Shown: positions 28,376 through 38,563 of the stretch, in pieces
How positions within the stretch are numbered: position 1 is the first letter of the stretch
Layout of the letters: each line of letters opens with the position of its first letter
Source of the DNA: an uncultured Dehalococcoidia bacterium
GTDB lineage: Bacteria > Chloroflexota > Dehalococcoidia > Lucifugimonadales > UBA3495
Direction of reading: 5' to 3'
DNA length: 64,000 nucleotides
NCBI GenBank assembly: GCA_958296445.1
Contig: OY282565.1
Location: 2,063,570 to 2,127,569, forward strand
The notes under the pieces: generated by a model
The model's input: only the letters and a program-made list of their open reading frames with translations
Database searches by the model: none
What the model was told of the DNA's origin: nothing
Translations under genes and position numbers: made by a program

Positions 28376-28689
28376 TCTATTGCTCTACGAGTGTCGTCTT
28401 TGTATGCTGAAAGCACCGCAAGCCCGTTGCGGTTTTCGACCACAACCACTTTCATCCACCAGACATCCGCCCCAGTCTCTCGAATCCGGCCCCATACAAT
28501 ATAACGCTCCGGGCCGACCGTCTCTGTATATTCCGCGTTTTCCAAGACGAACCTGATACGCTCATCCGTCGCCTCGGAATGGCCTATCGGGTAGGCGATA
28601 GCTCTTCTCTGTAGGAAGTGGGGCGTGTGCCGGTAGAATTTCCCGTTGGCAAATACTCCAGCCCCTTCCAACGGCTGTTCCTCTGCCAT
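28372..28689 (-). CDS. Small protein, DUF4258/barnase-like toxin candidate
   Basis: 105 residues, ATG 28689 only 4 bp after the eno stop. FYRHTPHFLQRR and RIRFVLENAEYTETVGPERYIVWGRI, then WWMKVVVVENRNGLAVLSAY recall the strand pattern of DUF4258/BECR-fold toxins (His near the N-terminus, Arg on the mid strands, aromatic C-terminus). With the overlapping downstream gene it forms a two-gene cassette placed between eno and gap. Function is a hypothesis. Confidence 0.45.
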   Translation of the reverse strand: MAEEQPLEGAGVFANGKFYRHTPHFLQRRAIAYPIGHSEATDERIRFVLENAEYTETVGPERYIVWGRIRETGADVWWMKVVVVENRNGLAVLSAYKDDTRRAIE

Positions 28690-28693
28690 TCTA

Positions 28694-30025
<1,332 letters not shown>

Positions 30026-30041
30026 ACCCTCCCCCTGATTC

Positions 30042-30137
30042 ACCGCAGAGTGCCCGGAAAAATCCCGGGGAAAACCCCGGAATAAACCAAGAAAATTACC
30101 GGAAAATCTCTGCGCCCTCTGTATACTCTGCGGTTAA
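30042..30137. repeat. CGCAGAG-family long palindromic repeat
   Basis: Outer arms ACCGCAGAGTG and TATACTCTGCGGT face each other; an inner CCCGGGGAAAACCCCGG hairpin sits between. It fills the gap between eno and the LOG-like gene and supplies the latter's stop codon. Confidence 0.7.
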
Positions 30138-30625
30138 TTATCCGTGCGCGACCGGGCGGCGGCGATGGCTTTCTCCACGGCGTCCGCCGGGCTGTCGGCG
30201 CGGATGATGCGGTCCTGGATCGGCGTCCCTTCCCCGGTGGCGGTGAGCGGCCAAGTATTCAGCCCGACCACCGGAATGCGGGCGTCCAGGGCATAGGCAA
30301 TCTCGCACAGCGTCCCGAAAGCCCCGCCCACGGCGATAACCGACGCCCCGGTATGCACCACGATAACATTGCGGGAGTACCCCATCGTAGTGACAATAGG
30401 AATATCCACATAGCGGTTGGCCTCGGTGGACTGGCGGCCCGGCAGGATGCCGATGGTCGAGCCGCCCTCGGACTTGGCCCCCCGGCACACCGCCTCCATC
30501 ACCCCGCTCAGCCCGCCGCAGACTACCGTTACGCCGTGCCGGGCCAGTTCCCGCCCTACGCCCTCGCCCAGCTCGATAAGTTCACTATGCGGGGGATTGC
30601 TGCTGCCGATAACGGCGATAATCAT
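30134..30625 (-). CDS. LOG-like nucleotide-binding protein (TIGR00725 group)
   Basis: 163 residues, ATG 30625. Rossmann-like start MIIAVIGSSNPP, GVTVVCGGLSGVMEAVCRGAKSEGGSTIGILPG (the GGxxGxM loop) and VIAVGGAFGTLCEIAYAL (the PGGxGTxxE-type loop, here GGAFGTLCE). It belongs to the lysine-decarboxylase-like/LOG superfamily whose members cleave nucleotide 5'-monophosphates; the TIGR00725 branch has no assigned role. Lies at the end of the nuo transcription unit. Confidence 0.8.
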   Translation of the reverse strand: MIIAVIGSSNPPHSELIELGEGVGRELARHGVTVVCGGLSGVMEAVCRGAKSEGGSTIGILPGRQSTEANRYVDIPIVTTMGYSRNVIVVHTGASVIAVGGAFGTLCEIAYALDARIPVVGLNTWPLTATGEGTPIQDRIIRADSPADAVEKAIAAARSRTDN

Positions 30626-30650
30626 AGCTTCCTTCGTTTAATGCAGGCGG

Positions 30651-32264
30651 CTAACTCAGGATGGCCTTGCTTGCCGCTTCGATGGTGTCCAGCAACGGGG
30701 ATGGATAGACGCCAATCCAGAACACGGCCAGCAGCCCGGCCCCCAGCACCGCGATAACCGTCACCGAAGGGCGGCGGCCCAAGGCCGGGTGAGTCTCGAA
30801 CTGCGCCGCTCCGTAGCGGCGGGCCGGCGCCGGTTCGTCGCCTTCGCCCGACTCGTTATGCCCGGCGCCCTGCTCGCCGTGTTCCGCGTCCACGTGTTCG
30901 TAGCCGTAGCCGTGACCGTAAGCCGGTTCCCCCTCCGCCGGTTCAATGTACATCTGCCGGACTACCTGCAAATAGTAGTACAGCGAGACCAGGCTGGCGA
31001 AAACCGCAAGACCGGCCAGCCACAGGAAACCCTCATCGGCCACGGCGGTGAACAGGTAGAACTTGATGGCGAATCCGGCGAATATGGGCAGCCCGGCCAG
31101 CGAGAACATACCGATGGCGATTGAGGCCGCCAAAAACGGCTGCGTCCCGCCCAGCCCGGCCAAGTCGGACATCATTTCCTTGCCCGTCATATTGAAAAAG
31201 GAAATCAGCCCGCCGAACACCACAAAGTTGGTCGCCGAGTACCCCACCAGATACAGCATCACCCCGTTGGACGGCAGGTTGGAATCCAGCGACAGCGCCG
31301 CCACCCCGGCCAAGATAAACCCGCTGTGGCCGATGCTGGAGTAGGCCATCAGCCGTTTCAGGTTGCGTTGGGCCAGCGCCACCAGATTGCCCACCAGCAT
31401 CGTAACCGCCGCCAGCACCGCCAGAATCAACTGCCACTGCTCCCAGCGGTCGCCCACCGGCACGAACCCCTCCGCCGCCAGCCGCAGCACCAGCGCGAAT
31501 GCCGCCGCCTTGGAGCCGATGGACAAGTAGGCGGTGATCGGGTAGGGCGCCCCTTCGTAAACGTCCGGCGCCCACATATGGAAAGGCACCGCCGCCACCT
31601 TGAAGCCCAGACCCACCAGAATCAGGGCCACGCCCACCCACAGCGACGGGCTAACCGCCCCGGTATCGGGAATGGCGGCCAGCCCGGCGGCAATCGCCTC
31701 AAACTTGGTCACCCCCAGCACGCCGTACACCATACTGACGCCGTAAAGCAGTATGGCGGAGCTGAACGCCCCGATGATTATGTACTTCAGCCCGCTCTCA
31801 TTGGACTTGGCGTTATCCCGGGCATAAGCGGCCAGCACATAGAGGCTGAAACTCAGCAACTCCAGAGCGATATAGGCCGTCAGCAGCTCCCGCGACTGGG
31901 CCATCACATTCATTCCCAGCACCGAGAACAGCACTATCCCGTAAAATTCGCCCTGATGCTCCAGCCGCTCGCTTACGAAATCCATGGAACTCAGGATGAT
32001 AAACACCCCGATGACCATAAACAGCACCTTGAACCAGAGAGAGAAGTCGTCCACCGCCAGCAGCCCGTTGTACAGCGTCTCCTCGACGCCCCACAGCATA
32101 ATCACCGACACGGCAATCAGCGCCAGCAGCCCGGCGACGGACAGCCAGCCCAGCCAGTGCTTGCGGCCTTCCGGCAGCACCAGGTCTGCCGCAAACACCA
32201 AGAACGCCAGCCCGGCCAAGGCGAACTCCGGCGTAAGCAAGTCGAGATTTGCGGTTAGCGGCAC
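30651..32264 (-). CDS. nuoN: NADH-quinone oxidoreductase subunit N
   Basis: 537 residues. Antiporter-like membrane subunit with about 14 membrane segments; LLSFSLYVLAAYARD, AAVPFHMWAPDVYEGAP with the proton-path residues, AQRNLKRLMAYSSIGHSGF and AGLPIFAGFAIKFYLF are typical. Residues ~440-490 form an unusual His-, Gly- and Glu-rich loop (nucleotides 30785-30945) before the last membrane segment. Last gene of the operon, starting 7 bp after nuoM. Confidence 0.95.
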   Translation of the reverse strand: MPLTANLDLLTPEFALAGLAFLVFAADLVLPEGRKHWLGWLSVAGLLALIAVSVIMLWGVEETLYNGLLAVDDFSLWFKVLFMVIGVFIILSSMDFVSERLEHQGEFYGIVLFSVLGMNVMAQSRELLTAYIALELLSFSLYVLAAYARDNAKSNESGLKYIIIGAFSSAILLYGVSMVYGVLGVTKFEAIAAGLAAIPDTGAVSPSLWVGVALILVGLGFKVAAVPFHMWAPDVYEGAPYPITAYLSIGSKAAAFALVLRLAAEGFVPVGDRWEQWQLILAVLAAVTMLVGNLVALAQRNLKRLMAYSSIGHSGFILAGVAALSLDSNLPSNGVMLYLVGYSATNFVVFGGLISFFNMTGKEMMSDLAGLGGTQPFLAASIAIGMFSLAGLPIFAGFAIKFYLFTAVADEGFLWLAGLAVFASLVSLYYYLQVVRQMYIEPAEGEPAYGHGYGYEHVDAEHGEQGAGHNESGEGDEPAPARRYGAAQFETHPALGRRPSVTVIAVLGAGLLAVFWIGVYPSPLLDTIEAASKAILS

Positions 32265-32270
32265 GGTTCC

Positions 32271-33818
32271 CTAAACCCCCGGAATGGTGGTGACGCTGAC
32301 GTTTATAACCCGCATCAGCGGCTCCGGCCAGATACCTACAAAGATTATCACCAGCACGAAAGCGCCGGCCACCGACTTTTCCAGAACCCCGGCGTCGGTC
32401 AGTCCCTCGGCCCACCCCGCCTTTGTTTCCCCATCCGTAGAGGTGAGAGAGAGCGGGGGAGTGCCGTAGAAAGTGCGGGCCAGCAGCCGCAGGATGTATA
32501 CCGCAGTGATCGCGGCCCCGATAACGGCCAGAACCGCCAGCGGCAGGTAGGTGCGGAAGGCCCCGGTGAACACCATAAACTCGGCGATAAACCCGCTCAT
32601 CCCCGGCAGTCCCAAAGAACACAGCCCGGCTATGACAAAGAAAAAGCTGGTAACGCCCATCCGCCCGAACAGCCCGTTCAGCACGTTGATGTCGCGGATG
32701 TGCGTCCGGTCGTATATCGCCCCCACCAGCGCGAACATCAGGGCGGTCATTATCCCGTGAGAGAACATCTGCAACACCGCCCCGCCCATCCCGATACGGT
32801 CCAGGGTGGCAATGCCCATCAGCACATAACCCATGTGACTGACGCTGGAATAGCCGATGATGTACTTCAAGTCCTGCTGCGACATCGCCGACACTGCGCC
32901 GTACAGCACGTTAACCGTTCCCAGCGCAATCAGAACCGGCATCCAGTTTTCCGCCCCTTCCGGCAACAGGAAAATCCCGACCCGGATAATGCCGTAGGCC
33001 CCCAGCTTCATCAGCACCCCGGCGTGAAGCATAGAAACCGCCGTAGGCGCGGCCACGTGTCCGTCGGGCGACCAGGTATGGAAGGGCCACAGACCGGCCA
33101 GCGAGCCGAACCCCACCATAAACAGCGGGAAAACCAGCGTCTGGAAAGTGCTGTCGAACCGCCCGTTCTCCGCCATCCGGGCCAGCCCCTCCAGCGAAAA
33201 CGTGCCGCCGCCCTGTCCCGACGCCTCGGCGTACACCGCCAGAATCCCCACCCAGATAAGGATGCTTCCCGCCACCAAGAAAAGAATCAGCTTCATCGCG
33301 CCGTATTCTTTGGTTCGCAGGAAAGTGCCAAAATCGGTGCTGCTGCCCCACACCCCGATGAGCAGATACATCGGCAGCACTGCCAGCTCGTAGAAAAAGA
33401 ACAGGAAAAACAGGTCGCGCACCGCGAACACGCCATACACCCCGGCCGCCAGAGCCAGCAGCAGCACGAAAAACTCGCGGGTGCGGTAGGTAATGTTCTG
33501 CGAAATCACCACCCCGCCCATAAGCACAATGCCGTTGAGCAGCAACAGCGGGGCCGCGATTCCGTCTATGCCCAGCGCCAGGCTGATGTCCATCGGCCCG
33601 GGAAGCCAGTCATAGGTTCGGATAAACTGGAACCCGCCGGCCTGATAATCGTACCGGGCGAATATCAGCACCGACAGGGCCAGCGATATAGCCCCGATAA
33701 ACAGCGCGAAGTACCACGAATCCCTAGGCCGGTCGCCGGGCATAAGCATCATCAGCCCGGCCCCGGCCAGCGGCACCAGAATCAGCAGCAGCAGCGCAAC
33801 GCTGTCGAAGTTGCTCAC
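32271..33818 (-). CDS. nuoM: NADH-quinone oxidoreductase subunit M
   Basis: 515 residues, ~14 membrane segments. DLFFLFFFYELAVLPMYLLIGVWG contains the conserved Glu; FHTWSPDGHVAAPTAVSMLHAGVLMKLGAYGI and YSSVSHMGYVLMGI are NuoM hallmarks, and LPGMSGFIAEF lies near 410. It pumps protons in the membrane arm. Confidence 0.97.
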   Translation of the reverse strand: MSNFDSVALLLLILVPLAGAGLMMLMPGDRPRDSWYFALFIGAISLALSVLIFARYDYQAGGFQFIRTYDWLPGPMDISLALGIDGIAAPLLLLNGIVLMGGVVISQNITYRTREFFVLLLALAAGVYGVFAVRDLFFLFFFYELAVLPMYLLIGVWGSSTDFGTFLRTKEYGAMKLILFLVAGSILIWVGILAVYAEASGQGGGTFSLEGLARMAENGRFDSTFQTLVFPLFMVGFGSLAGLWPFHTWSPDGHVAAPTAVSMLHAGVLMKLGAYGIIRVGIFLLPEGAENWMPVLIALGTVNVLYGAVSAMSQQDLKYIIGYSSVSHMGYVLMGIATLDRIGMGGAVLQMFSHGIMTALMFALVGAIYDRTHIRDINVLNGLFGRMGVTSFFFVIAGLCSLGLPGMSGFIAEFMVFTGAFRTYLPLAVLAVIGAAITAVYILRLLARTFYGTPPLSLTSTDGETKAGWAEGLTDAGVLEKSVAGAFVLVIIFVGIWPEPLMRVINVSVTTIPGV

Positions 33819-33835
33819 GCCCGCCGCTCCGTCTT

Positions 33836-33900
33836 AAACGCAGAGGATACACAGGGATTATTTCGATCCCTCTGCGCCAAACTCTGCGCCCTATGCGTTG
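33836..33900. repeat. CGCAGAG-family palindromic repeat between nuoL and nuoM
   Basis: AACGCAGAGGATACACAGGGAT pairs in part with ATCCCTCTGCGCC and with the outer GCGCCCTATGCGTT. It is the largest gap inside the second half of the nuo operon. Confidence 0.65.
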
Positions 33901-33909
33901 AAATTTTTT

Positions 33910-35844
33910 TCACGCGGTTATCAGCCACCAGAAAATGCCTAATGCCACCACCCCCAGCGTCATCGCCAGAGCGTAGCTGTACAGATGCCCGGTCACGTGC
34001 AGCCGCAGGGCCACGCCCAGCCGCCGCACCGTGTCCGCCGGGCCGTTGATTCCTATATCGTTGACGATAGCCCTATCGAAAAAGGCGACGAACCCGGCGA
34101 AAACCAGCACCACCCGGTCAATCGTCCACTGGTAGATTTCGTCGAAGTAATACTTGTTCTCCACCACCCGCAGCAACGGCGCGAACCGCCGCCGGGCGGA
34201 TTCAAGAGAAATGCTGCCCCGCTCATAAACCATCCAAGTAAAAACAAACGCCCCCACCGCCATCACTCCCGACAGTATCCCAATCCACCAAGTGAACTCA
34301 AACCCGTGTCCCTCGTGGAAAAACACGAAGTAGCCGAACCCGCCGAAAGCCCCCGGCCAGTTGAAGCTGATAAACCCGAACCCCACCGCCAGAATCGCCA
34401 GCAAGGCCAGCGGCACAGTCATAACCGGCGGCGATTCGTGGGTATGCTCCAGCTCCTGCGGCAGCTTGCCAAAGAACGTTGCGAACAGCGCCCGGCCCAT
34501 ATACAACGCGCTGAGCAGGGCCGTTATCAGGGCGAACACGATGAACGCCGGATTGCGCCCCTGACTTACCGCTTGCAGTATTTCGTCCTTGCTCCAGAAC
34601 CCGGCCAGAATGGGTATTCCGCCCAGCGACATCGCCCCGATGGCGAACACCAGCGTAGTCAGCGGCATCACCTTACGCAGACCGCCCAGCCGGGAAATTT
34701 CCTGCTCCTCGGTGCTGTGAATCACGCTGCCCGCCCCCAAAAACAGCAGCGCCTTGGCAAACCCGTGGGCCAACAGATGGAATATGGCGGCGGTATAGCC
34801 GAATGCCCCCAGCGACAGCATCATCAGCCCCAAATGGCTGACCGTGGAGTAGGCCAGTATTCTCTTAATGTCGGTCGCCACCAGCGCAATAGTAGACGTC
34901 ACCAGCGCCGTAACCAGCCCCACAATAGCCACTACCAGCAGCGGCGTCGCGTTATATGCTTCAAACAGCGGGAAAGCCCGGGCCACCAGAAACACCCCGG
35001 CCACCACCATAGTAGCGGCGTGAATCAACGCGCTTACCGGCGTCGGCCCCTCCATAGCGTCGGGCAGCCACACGTGAAAGGGAATCTGCGCCGACTTGCC
35101 CATAGCCCCCAAGAACAGCAACAGGGCGGCGGCGATGGTCACCCCCTCGCCCATAGTTCCGGCCTGAACCGCAGCAAAGGCGTCGGTCATGCTGAAAGTG
35201 CCGACCTCCCGCCACAGCAGCAGGATGCCCACCAGCAGCCCCACGTCGCCGATGCGGGTGACGATAAACGCCTTCTTGGCCGCCTCCCGCGCCGCCGGCC
35301 GCTCATGCCAGAAGCCGATCAGCAGATAGGAGCAGACGCCCACCAGCTCCCAGGCCACATAGAGCAAGAGGAAGCTGTCGGCCAAGATGATGGTCAGCAT
35401 CGAAGCGGCGAACAGCGCATGAACCGCGAAGTACCAGTTGATTCGCGGGTCGCCGTGCATATACCCCAAGGAATAAATCTGCACCATCAGGGCGACAAAA
35501 GTAACCAGCCCCAGCATAGCGATGGTAAGCGGGTCAACGAAAAACCCCCAAGTCAATGCCACGCTGCCGTCCAACCCCGGCAGCCCGGCGTTAAACCAAG
35601 TGCGCTCGTAGTTGCAGGTCAAGGCTTCGGTTCCGGCGGCGACATAGCAGGATTCCGTCCCCGCCGAAGCGTCCATCCACCCCAGCAACGCAATCCAGAA
35701 AAACGCGAACCCGGCGCCAATGGCCGCAATGGACAGTACCGCGCCCCCCGGAACCCTGGACAGGGCGGTCAGCCGGCCGCCCGCCAGCACAATAACCGGC
35801 GCGACGGCAAAGCTGAACACCGGAATGAGCCAGGCCCACTGCAT
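33910..35844 (-). CDS. nuoL: NADH-quinone oxidoreductase subunit L
   Basis: 644 residues with ~16 membrane segments plus the long lateral helix at the C-terminus (VENKYYFDEIYQWTIDRVVL). Motifs: LYVAWELVGVCSYLLIGFWHERPAA, IPFHVWLPDAMEGPTPVSALIHAATMV, AYSTVSHLGLMML, GGIPILAGFWSKDEIL. The distal proton pump of complex I. Confidence 0.97.
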   Translation of the reverse strand: MQWAWLIPVFSFAVAPVIVLAGGRLTALSRVPGGAVLSIAAIGAGFAFFWIALLGWMDASAGTESCYVAAGTEALTCNYERTWFNAGLPGLDGSVALTWGFFVDPLTIAMLGLVTFVALMVQIYSLGYMHGDPRINWYFAVHALFAASMLTIILADSFLLLYVAWELVGVCSYLLIGFWHERPAAREAAKKAFIVTRIGDVGLLVGILLLWREVGTFSMTDAFAAVQAGTMGEGVTIAAALLLFLGAMGKSAQIPFHVWLPDAMEGPTPVSALIHAATMVVAGVFLVARAFPLFEAYNATPLLVVAIVGLVTALVTSTIALVATDIKRILAYSTVSHLGLMMLSLGAFGYTAAIFHLLAHGFAKALLFLGAGSVIHSTEEQEISRLGGLRKVMPLTTLVFAIGAMSLGGIPILAGFWSKDEILQAVSQGRNPAFIVFALITALLSALYMGRALFATFFGKLPQELEHTHESPPVMTVPLALLAILAVGFGFISFNWPGAFGGFGYFVFFHEGHGFEFTWWIGILSGVMAVGAFVFTWMVYERGSISLESARRRFAPLLRVVENKYYFDEIYQWTIDRVVLVFAGFVAFFDRAIVNDIGINGPADTVRRLGVALRLHVTGHLYSYALAMTLGVVALGIFWWLITA

Positions 35845-35857
35845 CAGGCAGCTACCA

Positions 35858-35895
35858 ACATTCCCCTCCCCCTAATGGGAAGGGTTGGGGTGGCC
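35858..35895. repeat. CCCTCCCCnnnGGGAAGGG interspersed palindrome between nuoK and nuoL
   Basis: CCCCTCCCCCTAATGGGAAG followed by GGTTGGGGTGG belongs to the same dispersed family as 16800-16860. Confidence 0.45.
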
Positions 35896-35929
35896 GTGAA
35901 CCGCAGCAAAAAAATCCGCACTAAGGTTT

Positions 35930-36250
35930 CTACCATTTCATCAAGTCAATTTCGTCCACGTTTACCGTGGAGCGGTTGCGGTACATCCGCAGGACTATCG
36001 CCAACGCCAAACCCACCTCGGCCGCGGCTACGGTTATGATGAAAATTGCGATAAGCTGCCCGTCGAACCGGCTGAAACTGCCAAAGCCCTCCATGTGGGC
36101 CGCCGCCGCAATCAGGTTGATGTTGACCGCGTTCAGCATCAGCTCAATGGACATCAGGATAAGCACCGCGCTGCGCCGGGCCAGCACCCCGTACAGCCCG
36201 ATAACGAAAAGAGCGGCGCTCAAGAGCTGAAACCAGACCAAATCAACCAC
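35930..36250 (-). CDS. nuoK: NADH-quinone oxidoreductase subunit K
   Basis: 106 residues, three membrane segments. [34 protein letters not shown] carries the two conserved membrane Glu ([10 protein letters not shown] and the later [11 protein letters not shown]). Starts 4 bp after the nuoJ stop. Confidence 0.96.
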   Translation of the reverse strand: MVDLVWFQLLSAALFVIGLYGVLARRSAVLILMSIELMLNAVNINLIAAAAHMEGFGSFSRFDGQLIAIFIITVAAAEVGLALAIVLRMYRNRSTVNVDEIDLMKW

Positions 36251-36253
36251 GGC

Positions 36254-36742
36254 CTAGTTCTCCCCCGGCCCGGAGCGGGCAATGATTATGGCCCCGATAA
36301 GCGCCACCAGCAACACCAGCGAGGCAATCTCGAATGGGACGGCCCAAGTGGTGAACAGCGATTGCGCTATGCCGGTGAACGCCGCGTTTTTCGCCTCGGT
36401 GTCCTGTACCGCGTTAATCAGGAACGCCGGAACCAGCACGGCCAGCAACCCCAGCGCCGCCACCGCCGCCAGCGGCCACTGCCGGTTGTCCGAAGTGCGC
36501 GGGTATTCCGCGCTGCGGGTGAGCATAATGGCGAACACCAGCACGATAACGATCGCCCCGCCGTAAATCAGAACCTGCACCAGCGCCAGAAACTCGGCGT
36601 ACACCAGCAGGTAAACGCCCGCCACCGCCACCAGCGAAACCAGCAGCGCCAGCGCCGCGTGCACCACGTTGCGCGTAGCCACCACCGCCAGCCCGCCGCC
36701 CAGCGTAACCACCGCCAGCGCTATGAACAAAACCCAGGCCAT
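36254..36742 (-). CDS. nuoJ: NADH-quinone oxidoreductase subunit J
   Basis: 162 residues from ATG 36742; the longer in-frame extension overlaps nuoI and is rejected. Five membrane segments with NVVHAALALLVSLVAVAGVYLL, EFLALVQVLIYGGAIVIVLVFAIML (Tyr/Gly-rich helix 3) and a final VLLVALIGAIIIA. The start lies 7 bp after the nuoI stop. Confidence 0.94.
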   Translation of the reverse strand: MAWVLFIALAVVTLGGGLAVVATRNVVHAALALLVSLVAVAGVYLLVYAEFLALVQVLIYGGAIVIVLVFAIMLTRSAEYPRTSDNRQWPLAAVAALGLLAVLVPAFLINAVQDTEAKNAAFTGIAQSLFTTWAVPFEIASLVLLVALIGAIIIARSGPGEN

Positions 36743-36749
36743 CGCTTGC

Positions 36750-37259
36750 TTATTTCCCTCGCTTAGTCGGCGGAACCCAGTCCGTTTCTTTCTGATGCTT
36801 GTAGCCCAGCTCCAGCAGCACCGGGAGATCCACCCGGTCGCCGTTGCGGACATAGGTGCTCATTTCGTGTTCGTGGGACATCACGATGGCGTCGAAGTTG
36901 CACCACTCGACACAAATTCCGCACAGTATACACCGATTCAGGTTTATCTCGAAGCTGTCAACGATTTTCCGTCGGCTGCTTTTCCCCTCGGCCTGCAACG
37001 GATTGTCCTTCATCGTCGAGGACATACATTGCGTCGGGCAGTGGCGGATACACACCATGCAACTGGTGCAGTAAGGCTCCCCCACCCCCTCGTCCCAAGT
37101 CAAGGCCGGAAAGCCCATAAAGCGGGGCTGCACCGGCGTGGGGGCCTCCTCCCGCTGCAACAGGTTGCCGGTCGCCGGATACTGCCGCGTAACCGGCTCC
37201 CGCAGCCCCTTGGCCGACGAAAGCAGGGTTATGAACATCCCTTTAATGCTGTTTAGCAT
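36750..37259 (-). CDS. nuoI: NADH-quinone oxidoreductase subunit I (2x[4Fe-4S])
   Basis: 169 residues. Two complete ferredoxin motifs, CTSCMVCIRHCP (about 63) and CILCGICVEWCN (about 110), bind clusters N6a and N6b that pass electrons to NuoB. The N-terminal amphipathic helix anchors it to NuoH. With no NuoE/F/G encoded here, an external donor such as ferredoxin may deliver electrons to these clusters (inference). Confidence 0.97.
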   Translation of the reverse strand: MLNSIKGMFITLLSSAKGLREPVTRQYPATGNLLQREEAPTPVQPRFMGFPALTWDEGVGEPYCTSCMVCIRHCPTQCMSSTMKDNPLQAEGKSSRRKIVDSFEINLNRCILCGICVEWCNFDAIVMSHEHEMSTYVRNGDRVDLPVLLELGYKHQKETDWVPPTKRGK

Positions 37260-37332
37260 AGCGTCCCGCTCCTAGCTTAACCGCAGATAACCCGGATGGC
37301 CCATAGCGGTATTCGGATTTTCCCGCAAACCC

Positions 37333-38490
37333 TCATCCCCTCCGCGTTCTCTCCGCCCGATTCCTTCGGGCGGCCATAAGCTCTTCCTGCCGCGCCTGGA
37401 TTCTCTTCTTGGTCTGCGCCACCCGGCTGGCCGGCCCGGCCATCCGGCGGTAAATGGCATAGCCCACCCATACCAGCCCGGCCAAGGACATCAGCGTCAG
37501 CGACCAGGCCGGCCACCCGTAGAACTGATAGATGGCTGTCATCACCACCGTCAGGAAAGACAGCGGAACCGCAACCTTCCACGCGAAAGCCATCAACTGG
37601 TCAATCCGCAGCCTCGGGAATGTCCCCCGTATCCACACAATAACCAGTATCACCAGATACACCTTGAACAGAAACCAGATAACGGCCAGATAGCCCGCCA
37701 ACTCCACGCCCGGAAACTGCCACCCCCCAAAAAACAGCAGCACGGTCAAGGCGGCGATGGCAAATGTGTTGATGTATTCCGCCAAGAAAAACAGCGACCA
37801 GTGGGCCCCGCTGTACTCCACGAAAGGCCCGCCCACGATTTCCGACTCGGCGAAATATATGTCAAAGGGCGTCCGTCCCACCTCGGCCAGCCCGGCGATG
37901 AAAAACACCACCAACCCCAAAGGCTGCACCAGCACAAAGGGGTAGCTGCTCTGCTGCGCCACGATTTCTCGCATATCCAGCGACTGCGCCAGCATCGCCA
38001 CCGACACCGCCACCATAATAATCGGAATTTCGTAGCTGACCAGTTGGGCCGCCGCCCGCAGCCCGCCCAGGGTGCCGTACTTGTTGGCCGACCCCCACCC
38101 CGCCAGCACCAGCCCCAGTATCCCAATAACGGAAAAGGCGATGATGTAGAAAAGCCCCAAGTCCAGGTTCTTGATAACCGCGTCCTGAGCGCCGGGGATG
38201 GTCACCCAAATCATAAAGGCCGACAGCATCACGATAAGCGGGGCGCCCCAGAATATCGCCTTTTCCGACGACGACGGGATGATGTCTTCCTTGATTATCA
38301 GCTTGATCCCGTCGGCCACCGGCTGCAACAGCCCCATCGGGCCGCTGCGGGTAGGCCCCAGCCGCCGCTGCAACCGCCCCAACGCCTTGCGCTCCAGCCA
38401 GGTCAGCGACAGCACCACCACCGACAGCGCATTGAACATTATGAACAGGCTCAGCAGAATCCAGCCGAGGTCGGCCCAGCTTATGAGCAT
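37333..38490 (-). CDS. nuoH: NADH-quinone oxidoreductase subunit H
   Basis: 385 residues, eight membrane segments. TWLERKALGRLQRRLGPTRSGPMGLLQPVADGIKLIIKEDI (long conserved loop facing the quinone cavity, quoted in part) and AEVGRTPFDIYFAESEIVGG are diagnostic. The C-terminal ~60 residues (MAGPASRVAQTKKRIQARQ onward) form an Arg/Lys-rich extension not usual in NuoH. Confidence 0.96.
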   Translation of the reverse strand: MLISWADLGWILLSLFIMFNALSVVVLSLTWLERKALGRLQRRLGPTRSGPMGLLQPVADGIKLIIKEDIIPSSSEKAIFWGAPLIVMLSAFMIWVTIPGAQDAVIKNLDLGLFYIIAFSVIGILGLVLAGWGSANKYGTLGGLRAAAQLVSYEIPIIMVAVSVAMLAQSLDMREIVAQQSSYPFVLVQPLGLVVFFIAGLAEVGRTPFDIYFAESEIVGGPFVEYSGAHWSLFFLAEYINTFAIAALTVLLFFGGWQFPGVELAGYLAVIWFLFKVYLVILVIVWIRGTFPRLRIDQLMAFAWKVAVPLSFLTVVMTAIYQFYGWPAWSLTLMSLAGLVWVGYAIYRRMAGPASRVAQTKKRIQARQEELMAARRNRAERTRRG

Positions 38491-38563
38491 TAACCTTTCC
38501 CCCCTTTAATCCCGGCCCAAAGGGGGCGGCGGATCGGGGAGCGCTGCGGCGTCAAACCCGGCA

